Counted from the stretch's first letter, positions 44,874 through 51,896 are shown. The stretch is 64,000 nt of DNA from Sphingobacterium paludis (GCF_004364125.1 NZ_SNZV01000003.1:186001-250000); one strand, 5' to 3'. The notes: generated from the letters alone by a model not told the origin. Numbers and translations: made by a program.

Positions 44874-45061
44874 GACAGGATGGCGAAACGGTAGACGCGG
44901 TAAAATCATTGGGGTAGATGGTGGTTTTGCTAGACTTATCGGATTGTGGCTATTGTAACGGCTCCACTGCTTGGGAAAAAGACGACCCCCTTTGACAAGT
45001 AAGACAGGACGACTACCGACACAGGCGAAAATAGTTGCTGGTTCGAATCCGGCTCCTGTCT
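44874..45061 (+). tRNA. tRNA-like unit 4 (about 140-nt insertion)
   Basis: 188 nt. Perfect acceptor GACAGGA/TCCTGTC (44874-44880 with 45054-45060), D-arm GCG-N10-CGC with CGGTAGA, T-arm GCTGG-TTCGAAT-CCGGC. 138 nt separate D- and T-arm and can form several helices (GGGGT/ACCCC, GTGG/CCAC, CTTG/CAAG). The insert is too short and lacks the core for a group I intron. No anticodon assigned. The discriminator would be T. Confidence 0.55.
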
Positions 45062-45081
45062 CAACCCCGGATTGGTTATGC

Positions 45082-45110
45082 CAGATAAGTAGTCGGGATA
45101 TGCTTATCTG
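45082..45110 (+). ncRNA. Hairpin in the spacer after tRNA-like unit 4
   Basis: Perfect 8-bp stem CAGATAAG/CTTATCTG (45082-45089 with 45103-45110), 13-nt loop. The spacers after units 3 and 5 also carry CAGATA/CAGATG-type hairpins at a similar position (near 44824 and 45289-45330), so the spacers look related. The whole spacer 45062-45176 holds no gene. Confidence 0.5.
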
Positions 45111-45176
45111 ATTTGCGCGGATTTTACCGTAGAATCTAACTAAACGCAAACCGAGCGGTATAGGAAAGTTTAGTAG

Positions 45177-45204
45177 TTGACAACTCGGAAAGACGGGCAT
45201 TTTT
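45177..45204 (+). repeat. Pre-tRNA-like element, copy 2
   Basis: TTGAC-AAC-TCGGAAAGACGGGC-ATTTTT, 28 nt before tRNA-like unit 5. Weaker hairpin than copies 1 and 3 but the same frame of conserved bases (TTGAC, CGG-AA-GAC-G, TTTG at the junction). Confidence 0.5.
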
Positions 45205-45277
45205 GGGGCGCTTGGCCGGGTGACTACGGGAAGTACAACCGTGTTAGAGGAGGTAGGTTCGATTCCTGCGCGCCCCT
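45205..45277 (+). tRNA. tRNA-like unit 5 (normal size, 9-nt anticodon loop, no clear D-stem)
   Basis: 73 nt, a normal tRNA length. Perfect acceptor GGGGCGC/GCGCCCC, T-arm GTAGG-TTCGATT-CCTGC (one G.T). An anticodon-like stem TACGG/CCGTG encloses a 9-nt loop, GAAGTACAA; GTA in its centre would read Tyr. Only 11 nt remain for the D-arm. Could be a degenerate tRNA-Tyr. Confidence 0.5.
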
Positions 45278-45402
45278 CAACGCACATAGACAGATGGATA
45301 CTGAAAGTAAGTTCTAATCGATGCTATCTGACGATATACGGAAAGACGTAGATGGATCAGTAAAAAGGCGATTTCGGTAGATAGGTTATTACTGAGGATA
45401 GG

Positions 45403-45432
45403 TTGACAGCCGGGAACAGACCGGCACAATTT
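45403..45432 (+). repeat. Pre-tRNA-like element, copy 3
   Basis: TTGAC-A-GCCGGGAACAGACCGGC-ACAATTT, 30 nt before tRNA-like unit 6, with a GCCGG/CCGGC stem. The preceding GGATAGG is also shared with copy 1. The spacer 45278-45402 holds no gene. Confidence 0.55.
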
Positions 45433-45540
45433 GGAGCAGTGATCACATTTGAAGTTAGTCGCTCGTAAAACTTGAAGGATGATTCCCTTTCGGTTATGTG
45501 GTTATGTTGGTTGCGAGGTGTTCGATTCCCTCCTGCTCCG
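45433..45540 (+). tRNA. tRNA-like unit 6 (extended, possible GAT anticodon)
   Basis: 108 nt. Perfect acceptor GGAGCAG/CTGCTCC, discriminator G. T-stem GAGG-(T)-G/CCCTC pairs fully if one T is bulged, loop TTCGATT. The middle is 75 nt; within it GAAGG-ATGATTC-CCTTT could be an anticodon arm reading GAT (Ile) with T33 in place, but the D-region is then 34 nt with no D-stem. Identity uncertain. Confidence 0.45.
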
Positions 45541-45561
45541 CTCACTAATTAGTTCTTTAAC

Positions 45562-45969
45562 ATGAAAAGAGTAGGTTTAATGTTCGCGCTATGCGCATTG
45601 TTGATGTCTGTAACATCGTGTTATGATTTCTCCCGAGAGCAGCGATTAAAAGACGCGGAAAACAACGGAAAGGCAACGCTGGTCGAAGCTGAGAACTCCA
45701 AGAAAGCCATGGTTGAACAAGCTAAAGCGGAAAACGAGAGCGCAACGCTGCAAGCGGAGGCAAAGATCAAGATCGCCAAAGCCGAAGCCCAGGCGGAAGT
45801 CGAGCGCGCCAAAGGAGTAGCTGAGGCAAACAAGATCATTGGCGAATCACTCAAAGGGAACAGCGAGTATCTAAAGTATCTGCAGATCGATGCGATCAGG
45901 AACAGCAAGGGCGACAAGATCTATGTTCCTACAGAAGCGGGAATACCGATACTTGAAGCGAGGAAGTGA
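45562..45969 (+). CDS. Coiled-coil lipoprotein, SPFH-tail-like
   Basis: 135 residues with a lipoprotein signal (LLMSVTSC, Cys20). Almost all the rest is one charged A/E/K-rich coiled coil (about 25-110), ending in KGVAEANKIIGESLKGNSEY, which resembles the C-terminal helix of SPFH/band-7 proteins. Starts 22 bp after tRNA-like unit 6. In a phage it may be a lysogenic-conversion or lysis-related envelope protein; function not known. Confidence 0.72.
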   Translation: MKRVGLMFALCALLMSVTSCYDFSREQRLKDAENNGKATLVEAENSKKAMVEQAKAENESATLQAEAKIKIAKAEAQAEVERAKGVAEANKIIGESLKGNSEYLKYLQIDAIRNSKGDKIYVPTEAGIPILEARK

Positions 45970-45973
45970 AGCC

Positions 45974-46084
45974 ATGAGGTATACATATGCTTTCGTGATC
46001 CTGATCATCTTCGTTATCCCCATTGGGATAATCATCTATCGGGAGTTATGGCGTTATCTCCGCGGCAGAAAAAGAAATCGCTAG
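45974..46084 (+). CDS. Small single-span membrane protein
   Basis: 36 residues from the ATG at 45974, four bases after the lipoprotein stop: MRYTYAFVILIIFVIPIGII then a basic tail (RELWRYLRGRKRNR). One membrane helix with positive-inside C-terminus. Probably co-translated with the lipoprotein. Function unknown. Confidence 0.55.
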   Translation: MRYTYAFVILIIFVIPIGIIIYRELWRYLRGRKRNR

Positions 46085-46096
46085 AAATGGCAAAAA

Positions 46097-46168
46097 AGGT
46101 GTGTAGCCAAGTTGGTAAGGCATCGGTTTCCAAGTCCGACACCGGCAGTTCGAGTCTGTCCACACCTG
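46097..46168 (+). tRNA. tRNA-Trp (CCA)
   Basis: 72 nt. Acceptor AGGTGTG/CACACCT perfect, D-arm GCC-AAGTTGGTAA-GGC, anticodon arm TCGG(T)-TTCCAAG-(T)CCGA with anticodon CCA and one T/T mismatch next to the loop, T-arm GGCAG-TTCGAGT-CTGTC, discriminator G as in tRNA-Trp. CCA tail not encoded. The mismatch may make a 9-nt loop, as in tRNA-like unit 5. Confidence 0.8.
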
Positions 46169-46172
46169 CAAC

Positions 46173-46307
46173 AAAAAACATCACTACCCACGAGTTGGGT
46201 TGAGCAAAGTAAGTAAGCAATAAGGGGTCATAAATGCTTGACCGAGGGCGCAGGGTTTTATTCTTTTCCCAATTTCATCGTCCTTTTTTCCAGCGGTGAT
46301 GTTTTTT
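46173..46307 (+). ncRNA. Structured RNA closed by a 12-bp helix, possible pseudoknot
   Basis: Starting 5 nt after tRNA-Trp, a perfect 12-bp helix (46173-46184 with 46296-46307) ending in a T-tract encloses 111 nt. Inside are ACCCA/TGGGT (46186-46190 with 46196-46200) and two interleaved helices, AAGCA/TGCTT (46215-46219 with 46235-46239) and GGTC/GACC (46226-46229 with 46240-46243), which together form an H-type pseudoknot. No reading frame fits. It may end the tRNA-Trp transcript and also be a stable RNA. Confidence 0.55.
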
Positions 46308-46372
46308 AGCAACCGATCCCAAGTCGACAAAATTTATTTTAAAATATTTTATGGAAATAGACAACATTGTAT

Positions 46373-46455
46373 TAACTTTGCTGTTAATAACACAAACCCC
46401 TCCAGCGCAATGCGTCGTTGGATCCAGCTTCCGGAATATTGGGAGCTTTTTTTTT
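46373..46455 (+). promoter_or_regulatory. Promoter and attenuator-like hairpin upstream of the NYN RNase gene
   Basis: A TAACTTTG -7 box (46373-46380) is followed by a leader and a stem-loop AGCTTCC/GGGAGCT (46426-46432 with 46441-46447, one G.U) directly joined to a T9 tract, 9-16 bp before the ATG at 46464. This has the form of an intrinsic terminator inside the leader, so the gene is probably expressed only by read-through or when the hairpin is blocked. Confidence 0.55.
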
Positions 46456-46463
46456 ACCTTATT

Positions 46464-47084
46464 ATGGCCAATGACAATAAATTTAGAGTTAATGTCTACA
46501 TAGATGGATTCAACTTCTACTATGGACTAAAGAGTATGCAGTGGCGAAAATTTTACTGGTTAGATCTTGTGAAGTTTTTCGAATGCTTTATTAAAGAAAA
46601 CCAAGTATTAAATAAAATCTACTATTGTACTGCTAGACCCACGCATCAGGATAAGAAAAATAGACAAAGTGCGTTCTTAAAAGCTAATAGCAGAAGTGAC
46701 AAATTTGAGGTGATTTATGGAAAATTTCTTCAAAAGGAGGTTGTTTTTGGCGGGCAATCATTCACTACCTTTGAGGAGAAGCAGACAGACGTTAACATCG
46801 CAATTTCTTTAATTAGAAATATTGTTAATAATTCGTGTGACACATCAATTATTGTTAGTGGAGATAGTGATTTAGAGCCAGCTATAATACTTGCTAAAGA
46901 AATCGACCCAAACCATAAAATATACGTGCACTTTCCTCCCAATCGACACTCTGTTACTTTAAAAGACGCATGCGATGCTAGAATTGATTTGGGGAGATTT
47001 GAAAATAGATTCAAAAAGTGTCTATTAGATGCTGAGATAGAGTATGAAGGTGTTATGCTACGATGTCCAGAAAATTGGGTTTAA
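46464..47084 (+). CDS. NYN/PIN-like domain ribonuclease
   Basis: 206 residues from the ATG at 46464; the frame is open upstream to 46296 but crosses the terminator-like hairpin. NYN hallmarks: VNVYIDGFNFYYGL (first Asp/Asn), KQTDVNIAISLIRNI (middle Asp) and IIVSGDSDLEPAI (final acidic pair). NYN proteins are metal-dependent RNases of the PIN fold. Next to a tRNA array it could process or cleave tRNAs, or act in phage defence or exclusion. The full length beyond the NYN core is short, so no second domain is present. Confidence 0.85.
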   Translation: MANDNKFRVNVYIDGFNFYYGLKSMQWRKFYWLDLVKFFECFIKENQVLNKIYYCTARPTHQDKKNRQSAFLKANSRSDKFEVIYGKFLQKEVVFGGQSFTTFEEKQTDVNIAISLIRNIVNNSCDTSIIVSGDSDLEPAIILAKEIDPNHKIYVHFPPNRHSVTLKDACDARIDLGRFENRFKKCLLDAEIEYEGVMLRCPENWV

Positions 47085-47115
47085 AATAGCTGCATTGATA
47101 TGTCGGTAGAGCTGC

Positions 47116-47406
47116 CTACGAAATAAACAGCTCTTCCAACATATTTTTGAGGCTTGGATAGACCTTTTTGAAGGTTTCTCTATTTTCTGCAGGAACATCG
47201 TCAACAGTAGCAGACATTATATAGATCGCCGCATTTGTTACACCTAAAGCGGCACTGATAGCTTCAAGTGTATTCTGGCTTGGGAATTTTTTATTCCCTT
47301 CTATTTGTGAAAGTGCCGTTTGCGTTATTCCAGCTTTTTCAGAAAGTTCGCTTTGATTAAGCCCCTGGGATTTTCTCAATCCTTTGATTGTATTTCCAAT
47401 CTTCAT
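47116..47406 (-). CDS. XRE-family helix-turn-helix regulator
   Basis: 96 residues: Cro/C1-type helix-turn-helix at about 6-60 (GLNQSELSEKAGITQTALSQ) and a short helical tail (ETFKKVYPSLKNMLEELF). Last gene of a three-gene minus-strand operon, opposite to the late genes around it. Too small for a self-cleaving C1 repressor; may be a local moron regulator or antitoxin-like protein. Confidence 0.85.
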   Translation of the reverse strand: MKIGNTIKGLRKSQGLNQSELSEKAGITQTALSQIEGNKKFPSQNTLEAISAALGVTNAAIYIMSATVDDVPAENRETFKKVYPSLKNMLEELFIS

Positions 47407-47419
47407 TTAGTTGTTATCT

Positions 47420-47617
47420 CTATTCCAGAAACTTCCAGATTGTGGCGAGAATATTTGATATTCGTATAGCATAATCCATCATCTTTTCTTTCGAAATTCT
47501 GTTTCCTGACTTTGCTACCTCATCTCGAACAATTTTTAAAGCTTCTTTTCGATTCTCAGTTATGTCATCTGCATTTAGAAGTTGGTCTAATATGACCAAA
47601 ACAAGTTTTTTTTCCAT
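47420..47617 (-). CDS. Hypothetical 65-residue protein
   Basis: All-helical predicted protein (MEKKLVLVILDQLLNADDIT...), with no recognised domain. It starts inside the end of the upstream 158-residue gene (31-bp overlap) and ends 13 bp before the XRE gene, so the three are one operon. Size and context would fit a toxin-antitoxin or exclusion module but no motif proves it. Confidence 0.55.
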   Translation of the reverse strand: MEKKLVLVILDQLLNADDITENRKEALKIVRDEVAKSGNRISKEKMMDYAIRISNILATIWKFLE

Positions 47618-48063
47618 ACGTAATTAATGTGAGTTTGTAATAATTTTTTTTCTCTTAATATTTCAAGTACCACATTAATTAATTCTTCCTCCGTATTTCT
47701 TCTTGTTACTTTTTTTGCAAATGTTCTTATTTCTATCCTAAAGTCAATGAACCTTTTTGATATCTTCTTCCTAAGACGCTCTATCCTCCGGTTGATTCTT
47801 CGAATAATGGTCAAAAGAAAAGGCTTTTGAAATTTTACACCGTGTTTCCTTACCGACTCAAGCAAATCTTCAATCTTGTCTTCAAAAGATATAAGATCAG
47901 ATAGTTGGTAAGTGGATACTAATAAATCAAAATGATTTTCAGTAATTTCAAAATATTTAGCTAGGTCCATCTTCTGGAAGGCTTTCAAGCCTTCAAGCTG
48001 TTTCTCTAAAACTTCTAAAGATTTAGAGACCCCTGTAATGTTGTTTATGCCATATATGTCCAT
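47587..48063 (-). CDS. Hypothetical helical protein in the XRE operon
   Basis: 158 residues, helical and very basic in its second half (RRINRRIERLRKKISKRF), likely a coiled coil that might bind nucleic acid. No family recognised. First gene of the minus-strand operon. The A/T-rich composition of 46.3-48.2 kb differs from the flanking phage structural genes, which supports a separately acquired segment. Confidence 0.55.
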   Translation of the reverse strand: MDIYGINNITGVSKSLEVLEKQLEGLKAFQKMDLAKYFEITENHFDLLVSTYQLSDLISFEDKIEDLLESVRKHGVKFQKPFLLTIIRRINRRIERLRKKISKRFIDFRIEIRTFAKKVTRRNTEEELINVVLEILREKKLLQTHINYVWKKNLFWSY

Positions 48064-48240
48064 GTTTTAATTATATATTACCCAAAGTTAATAATAAAAC
48101 TCGAAAGCACCAAATAGAATTATTAATGGTAATATTTTTGTAGCTGATAACCTACGCTAATAGATGATTTAGACTCCTTTCCTTTTTAATGTAAAAAAAA
48201 CGTATTCCTAAACTTTTCATTACATTTGCCGATATAGATT

Positions 48241-48807
48241 ATGATAATCAATATGAGGATAATACACATATTAACTGTCCTACTTTTTTCGATTACGGCG
48301 AGCGCTCAAGAATTCGGCCAAAACATCGGCAGCGTTAGCTTAGCATTCGATGGGAAGGCCCCCAAAGAGTTCACGCACACTGATGAAGAGTTATCGATCT
48401 TTATTCAAGATGTAGGCATGGGTTACGTTTACTTCAATGTTCGTAACAACTTAGATAAAGCCATATCATTTCAATGGCCCAGCTCCTACTACGTAATATC
48501 AGAAGAAACCATTCCTGTTAAGGATGCCAGCGGAGCGACTGCACAAATGCTGGGTATTGAAGTAAAGGAAGCTAATAGCGTATCGCCGCCTACTATAATA
48601 GCTCCGGAGTCTAAAGTGGTGTTAAAGTGTGCTATCAATAGCGCAGTCCTTTTCGATTACCGGAAGGCAAACAAATACTTTCAAGAGAATGGCAAGCTGC
48701 CGATTGATCGCGCAGTCCTGCAGTTCGAGATCAACGGTGCCAAAGTAGACAAAGTAATACCTATCCAAGTCTACACTAGCAAGATCAAAAAAGCATTAAA
48801 GAAATAA
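48241..48807 (+). CDS. Secreted hypothetical protein
   Basis: 188 residues (or 184 from the ATG at 48253) with a signal peptide ending SITASAQ. The mature part is strand-rich (GYVYFNVRNNLDKAISFQWPSS), suggesting an Ig-like or DUF-type beta-sandwich. A TACATTTG -7 box (48221-48228) lies 12 bp before the start and a terminator follows, so it is a monocistronic unit inside the prophage: a likely moron. Confidence 0.65.
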   Translation: MIINMRIIHILTVLLFSITASAQEFGQNIGSVSLAFDGKAPKEFTHTDEELSIFIQDVGMGYVYFNVRNNLDKAISFQWPSSYYVISEETIPVKDASGATAQMLGIEVKEANSVSPPTIIAPESKVVLKCAINSAVLFDYRKANKYFQENGKLPIDRAVLQFEINGAKVDKVIPIQVYTSKIKKALKK

Positions 48808-48810
48808 TAA

Positions 48811-48835
48811 AGGCCTCCACTCGGAGGCTTTTTCT
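48811..48835 (+). terminator. Intrinsic terminator after the secreted moron gene
   Basis: Stem GCCTCC/GGAGGC (48813-48818 with 48823-48828) and TTTTTCTTTT. Confidence 0.8.
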
Positions 48836-48948
48836 TTTACAATTAATAATACAAAATATTCTTAGCACCTAATAAGGCGGTCGAAATTCGTTCGCTCTCT
48901 CTCACATGCGGAAATTTGTGACTACGATTTTAAACATAATCATAACGC

Positions 48949-49578
48949 ATGAATATTCAAGAGCGAGTTTTAGCAGTTCTGAAACCATTAGTTGCAAGTA
49001 ATGGGTTCGGAACGACGACAGTTGAAGGGTTGGCGACAAACCTCAGTGCAAGCCTGTCAGATGAAAGCACGGATGAAGATATTACAGCGGCTATAGAGGG
49101 GGCTAAGCCTTATTTCACTTTGATGCAATCGGAGAATACCCGTTACATCAACGAATACAAGAAAAAGAACCCAACGTCGCCTAATCCTAATCCACAACCA
49201 AACAATCCAAATCCAGCGATTCCTGCGCCACAAGTGGACAAGATTTCGGAGTTGGAAAAGAAAATCGATCAGCTTCTGCAGCACAATAATTCCCTTTCGC
49301 TTACGCAGAAATGGGAGAAGCTAGCAGAAGCTAACGGTATCAAAAACGCCACTTTGGTAACAAAATGGCAGCCACAAACAGAAGAAGAGTTTGACAGCGC
49401 AATGGAGGATCTCAAAGCCTTCAACAAAGATCACGTAAAGCAAAACGCGAACGAAAGATCACCTGGTAAACCTAATGCTGGCGGCGCACTCCCTGAAGCG
49501 TCAAAGACATTGACTGCTACAGGAAAACAGGTCTTAGAAAACCTGAAAGCTCAAAACGAGCGCAACAAAACCAACTAA
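48949..49578 (+). CDS. Putative phage scaffolding protein
   Basis: 209 residues. Helical N-terminus, Pro/Asn-rich linker (about 75-100, NPNPQPNNPNPAIPAPQ), then a coiled coil (VDKISELEKKIDQLLQHNNSL) and a helical, polar C-terminus. This layout and the position before decoration and capsid genes fit a scaffolding protein that guides capsid assembly. Not proven by a specific motif. Confidence 0.68.
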   Translation: MNIQERVLAVLKPLVASNGFGTTTVEGLATNLSASLSDESTDEDITAAIEGAKPYFTLMQSENTRYINEYKKKNPTSPNPNPQPNNPNPAIPAPQVDKISELEKKIDQLLQHNNSLSLTQKWEKLAEANGIKNATLVTKWQPQTEEEFDSAMEDLKAFNKDHVKQNANERSPGKPNAGGALPEASKTLTATGKQVLENLKAQNERNKTN

Positions 49579-49583
49579 GGAGG
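49577..49583 (+). promoter_or_regulatory. Strong Shine-Dalgarno AAGGAGG
   Basis: AAGGAGG overlapping the scaffold stop codon, 8 nt before the ATG at 49592. Such a perfect site is rare in Bacteroidota, where most genes start without one. Confidence 0.75.
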
Positions 49584-49591
49584 AATTATCA

Positions 49592-50134
49592 ATGTTCAAC
49601 GTTCAAAGAGAAACTTATAACGCCGGTATTCCGGTGTTTCAGCACGACAAATCATTGCAAGTGCTGACTGGTGGTTTCACACTTAATGTTTCAGGATATC
49701 CAGACGGAGCCATCATCGGTTCTGGTACGGTTATCATGGTTGACGAATCTGCACGCACCGCAGTCGCTGTAAAAACGGCCGTAGTGACAAAAGCGATCGT
49801 CACCGCTGATACATCAATCGAAGTCGCCAAAGGTCATCCGCTTGCTGTGGGTGACAAGGTAAATGGCAAAACCATTTCCGCTATCAACAAAGCCGAAACG
49901 ACACACGATGTAGTGGAGCTGGCCGCCGCCTATGGCAAAGCTGAGGCAATAGGCAATAAAATCGGTTCAGGTGATGGCAACGCTTTGTTATACAATCCTG
50001 TGCAGGTCAAAGCCGGGAATGTGCATCCAGTAACAGCGGTTGTCGGGGGTATGGTGTATGCGAGACGTATCGGTTTCGTTTCAGCAGCGACTAAAGCAGC
50101 ATTGCCAAACGTCATTTTTTCACAAACAAAGTAA
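49592..50134 (+). CDS. Putative capsid decoration / head-fibre protein
   Basis: 180 residues of small, Gly/Ala/Val-rich beta-strand repeats (DGAIIGSGTVIMVDESARTAV, GNALLYNPVQVKAGNVHPVT). Position between scaffold and capsid, with the strongest ribosome-binding site in the window, implies high expression. A decoration protein is the best guess. Confidence 0.65.
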   Translation: MFNVQRETYNAGIPVFQHDKSLQVLTGGFTLNVSGYPDGAIIGSGTVIMVDESARTAVAVKTAVVTKAIVTADTSIEVAKGHPLAVGDKVNGKTISAINKAETTHDVVELAAAYGKAEAIGNKIGSGDGNALLYNPVQVKAGNVHPVTAVVGGMVYARRIGFVSAATKAALPNVIFSQTK

Positions 50135-50144
50135 TTAGGGGATA

Positions 50145-51236
50145 ATGGAATATCAAAAATCAAAACTATTAGCGTTTTTGGCTGCTGAGGGATTAACCCC
50201 TGATGTAATCTTAGAAGCAAACAATACGCGCTTCGCTCCTACTTGGTACCAGCGGTACTTTAGAACGGAAGCGCCGAGTGTCTCACTCGACTTTACCACT
50301 GTCATCGGAGAAGATGGCATCGAGTCATTAGCATCCGTAATCAGCCGTGAATCTGAATTTACTTTACGTGCTCGTAAGGGGATCGAAAAGTTAAAAGGCG
50401 AAGTGCCTGCAATCGGTGTGAGACGTAAATTAAATGCGCAGGAGCTACGTAATATCGAGTTGCTATTGACTTCTCCATCTGTTTCAGGTTCACAACGCCT
50501 TACTTCGATCATCACAAGCATGATCGATGATTACCTATACACCCGTAACTCTGTCGCCCGTCGTGTTGACAGTATGGTAAAACAAGGCCTATCTACCGGC
50601 CGTGTGACAATCGACACCACGAATAATCCAGACGGTATTGTTTTCGATGTGCCTGTAATCAAGGATACGAACATTACGCCTGCGTCGGGAGATTGGGCGA
50701 ATCCTGATCACGATATCATCGCTGACATCAATCGGGAGACACAAGCAGCAGAAGATGCTACGGACGCACAACCGATCAGCAAGATTTTGATCACTCGCTC
50801 TTTGTGGAGAAAGATCTCTACCAATAAGTCCGTTCAGAATTATGTAAAAGCATACATCGGAAACAGTGGTGCGAAATACGTGCCTACGCTAGTTAACGTC
50901 AATTCTGCACTGGAAGAAAACCTATTGCCAACTTTTGAAATCGTGGACGACAAAGCGGCTGTGGAGACTGATGGTGTTCAATCTAGCTTCAGCTCTTGGA
51001 ATGCTGACAATGCGATCTTCATTCCAGGCGGTGAACTTGGTGTTATTCATAACGCTTTGGCTGATGAACAGCTAAATCCTGTGAACGGTATTGAGTACAT
51101 CGTTTCTGACAACATCTTGTTATCACGCTGGAGAGAGCGTAAACCATTAGCTGAGATCACAGAAGCTGAGTGGAATGCTTTCCCTGGTTTCAAAGCTGCG
51201 AAGTCAATTCGTATCGTTAAAACTAAGGGAGAGTAG
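50145..51236 (+). CDS. Phage major capsid protein (gpE/E-like HK97 fold)
   Basis: 363 residues. Features of the lambda gpE-type capsid family: RESEFTLRARKGIEKLKGEVPAIGVRRKLNAQEL near the N-terminus, the SMIDDYLYTRNSVARRVDS helix (spine), and the C-terminal NAIFIPGGELGVIHN with DNILLSRWRERKP. Size and position after scaffold and decoration genes are as expected. Forms the icosahedral shell. Confidence 0.82.
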   Translation: MEYQKSKLLAFLAAEGLTPDVILEANNTRFAPTWYQRYFRTEAPSVSLDFTTVIGEDGIESLASVISRESEFTLRARKGIEKLKGEVPAIGVRRKLNAQELRNIELLLTSPSVSGSQRLTSIITSMIDDYLYTRNSVARRVDSMVKQGLSTGRVTIDTTNNPDGIVFDVPVIKDTNITPASGDWANPDHDIIADINRETQAAEDATDAQPISKILITRSLWRKISTNKSVQNYVKAYIGNSGAKYVPTLVNVNSALEENLLPTFEIVDDKAAVETDGVQSSFSSWNADNAIFIPGGELGVIHNALADEQLNPVNGIEYIVSDNILLSRWRERKPLAEITEAEWNAFPGFKAAKSIRIVKTKGE

Positions 51237-51237
51237 C

Positions 51238-51561
51238 ATGACCATTAAAGAAGCCTTTCAGCAGTTTCTTGGCATCGAGGTAGATTCAAAAGCAGTAGAG
51301 CTCGCTTTGATAAACGCTGGCCTTGACGGCGCAAGCGATTACAGTGCTGCTTTGCTGCCTATCGTAGAAAAAAGTACTATTGACCTGTTGTTTCAGTCAA
51401 TAGCTGTTACTTCGGAATCAGAAAGTCAGTACAGCACCTCAAAGGATGCTAAGCTAATGCGTGACAGGCTTCTTTATTTAGCTCGTAAATACGGGCGGGG
51501 TGATATTCTAAAAGCCTTGACGAGCTCCGTAAGTGTGAAAGACATAAGCCGGATCCGATGA
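51238..51561 (+). CDS. Putative head-tail connector protein
   Basis: 107 residues from the ATG at 51238 (the frame extends upstream into the capsid gene). Helical, with a hydrophobic core of the gp6/DUF6706 head-tail adaptor style. It starts 1 bp after the capsid stop and overlaps the next gene by 4 bp. Assignment from position and size. Confidence 0.65.
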   Translation: MTIKEAFQQFLGIEVDSKAVELALINAGLDGASDYSAALLPIVEKSTIDLLFQSIAVTSESESQYSTSKDAKLMRDRLLYLARKYGRGDILKALTSSVSVKDISRIR

Positions 51562-51896
51562 TCAGAAAACGAATTCATACGCTACATGCTTCGATATTAG
51601 AAAGCATACCTCCCTACGAAGATGGAAATGGAAACATGATTTTCCCGGAGTCTAACACGCGAGACATCACTGCCTCGTGTAGAGCGGAAAGCGGTACAAA
51701 AGATGGGCAGAGGCTTGTGAAAGGAGGTGTAGCCCTCGAATATTCGTATTTAGTGTTTACAGAGAAATCAATTGATGCTCTGCCGCTCAATACCTTGGTG
51801 AAGATCACAGTTAACGACACGAACGAAGTTTTTGGGGAAGGTGAGGTCGTATATTTTGAACGTGGGCAAAGAGTCACTAGGATATGGCTGTCTTAA
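51558..51896 (+). CDS. Putative head-closure protein
   Basis: 112 residues, strand-rich C-terminal half (ALEYSYLVFTEKSIDALPLN). Location between connector and tail-completion genes suggests a head-closure or stopper protein. Overlaps the neighbouring genes by 4 and 13 bp. Confidence 0.6.
   Translation: MIRKRIHTLHASILESIPPYEDGNGNMIFPESNTRDITASCRAESGTKDGQRLVKGGVALEYSYLVFTEKSIDALPLNTLVKITVNDTNEVFGEGEVVYFERGQRVTRIWLS

Noticed and set aside
44874..45061. Group I intron in tRNA-like unit 4
   Set aside because: The insert is only about 138 nt and no P/Q/R/S core elements could be aligned; group I introns are normally over 200 nt.
44760..45287. 175-codon minus-strand frame over the tRNA-like array
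   Set aside because: Its peptides (GAGFEPATI, RVDSNH, RAGIEPTS) are the well-known translations of antisense tRNA T-arms; it is an artefact of the RNA locus. The same holds for 45357-45545 and 46032-46220.
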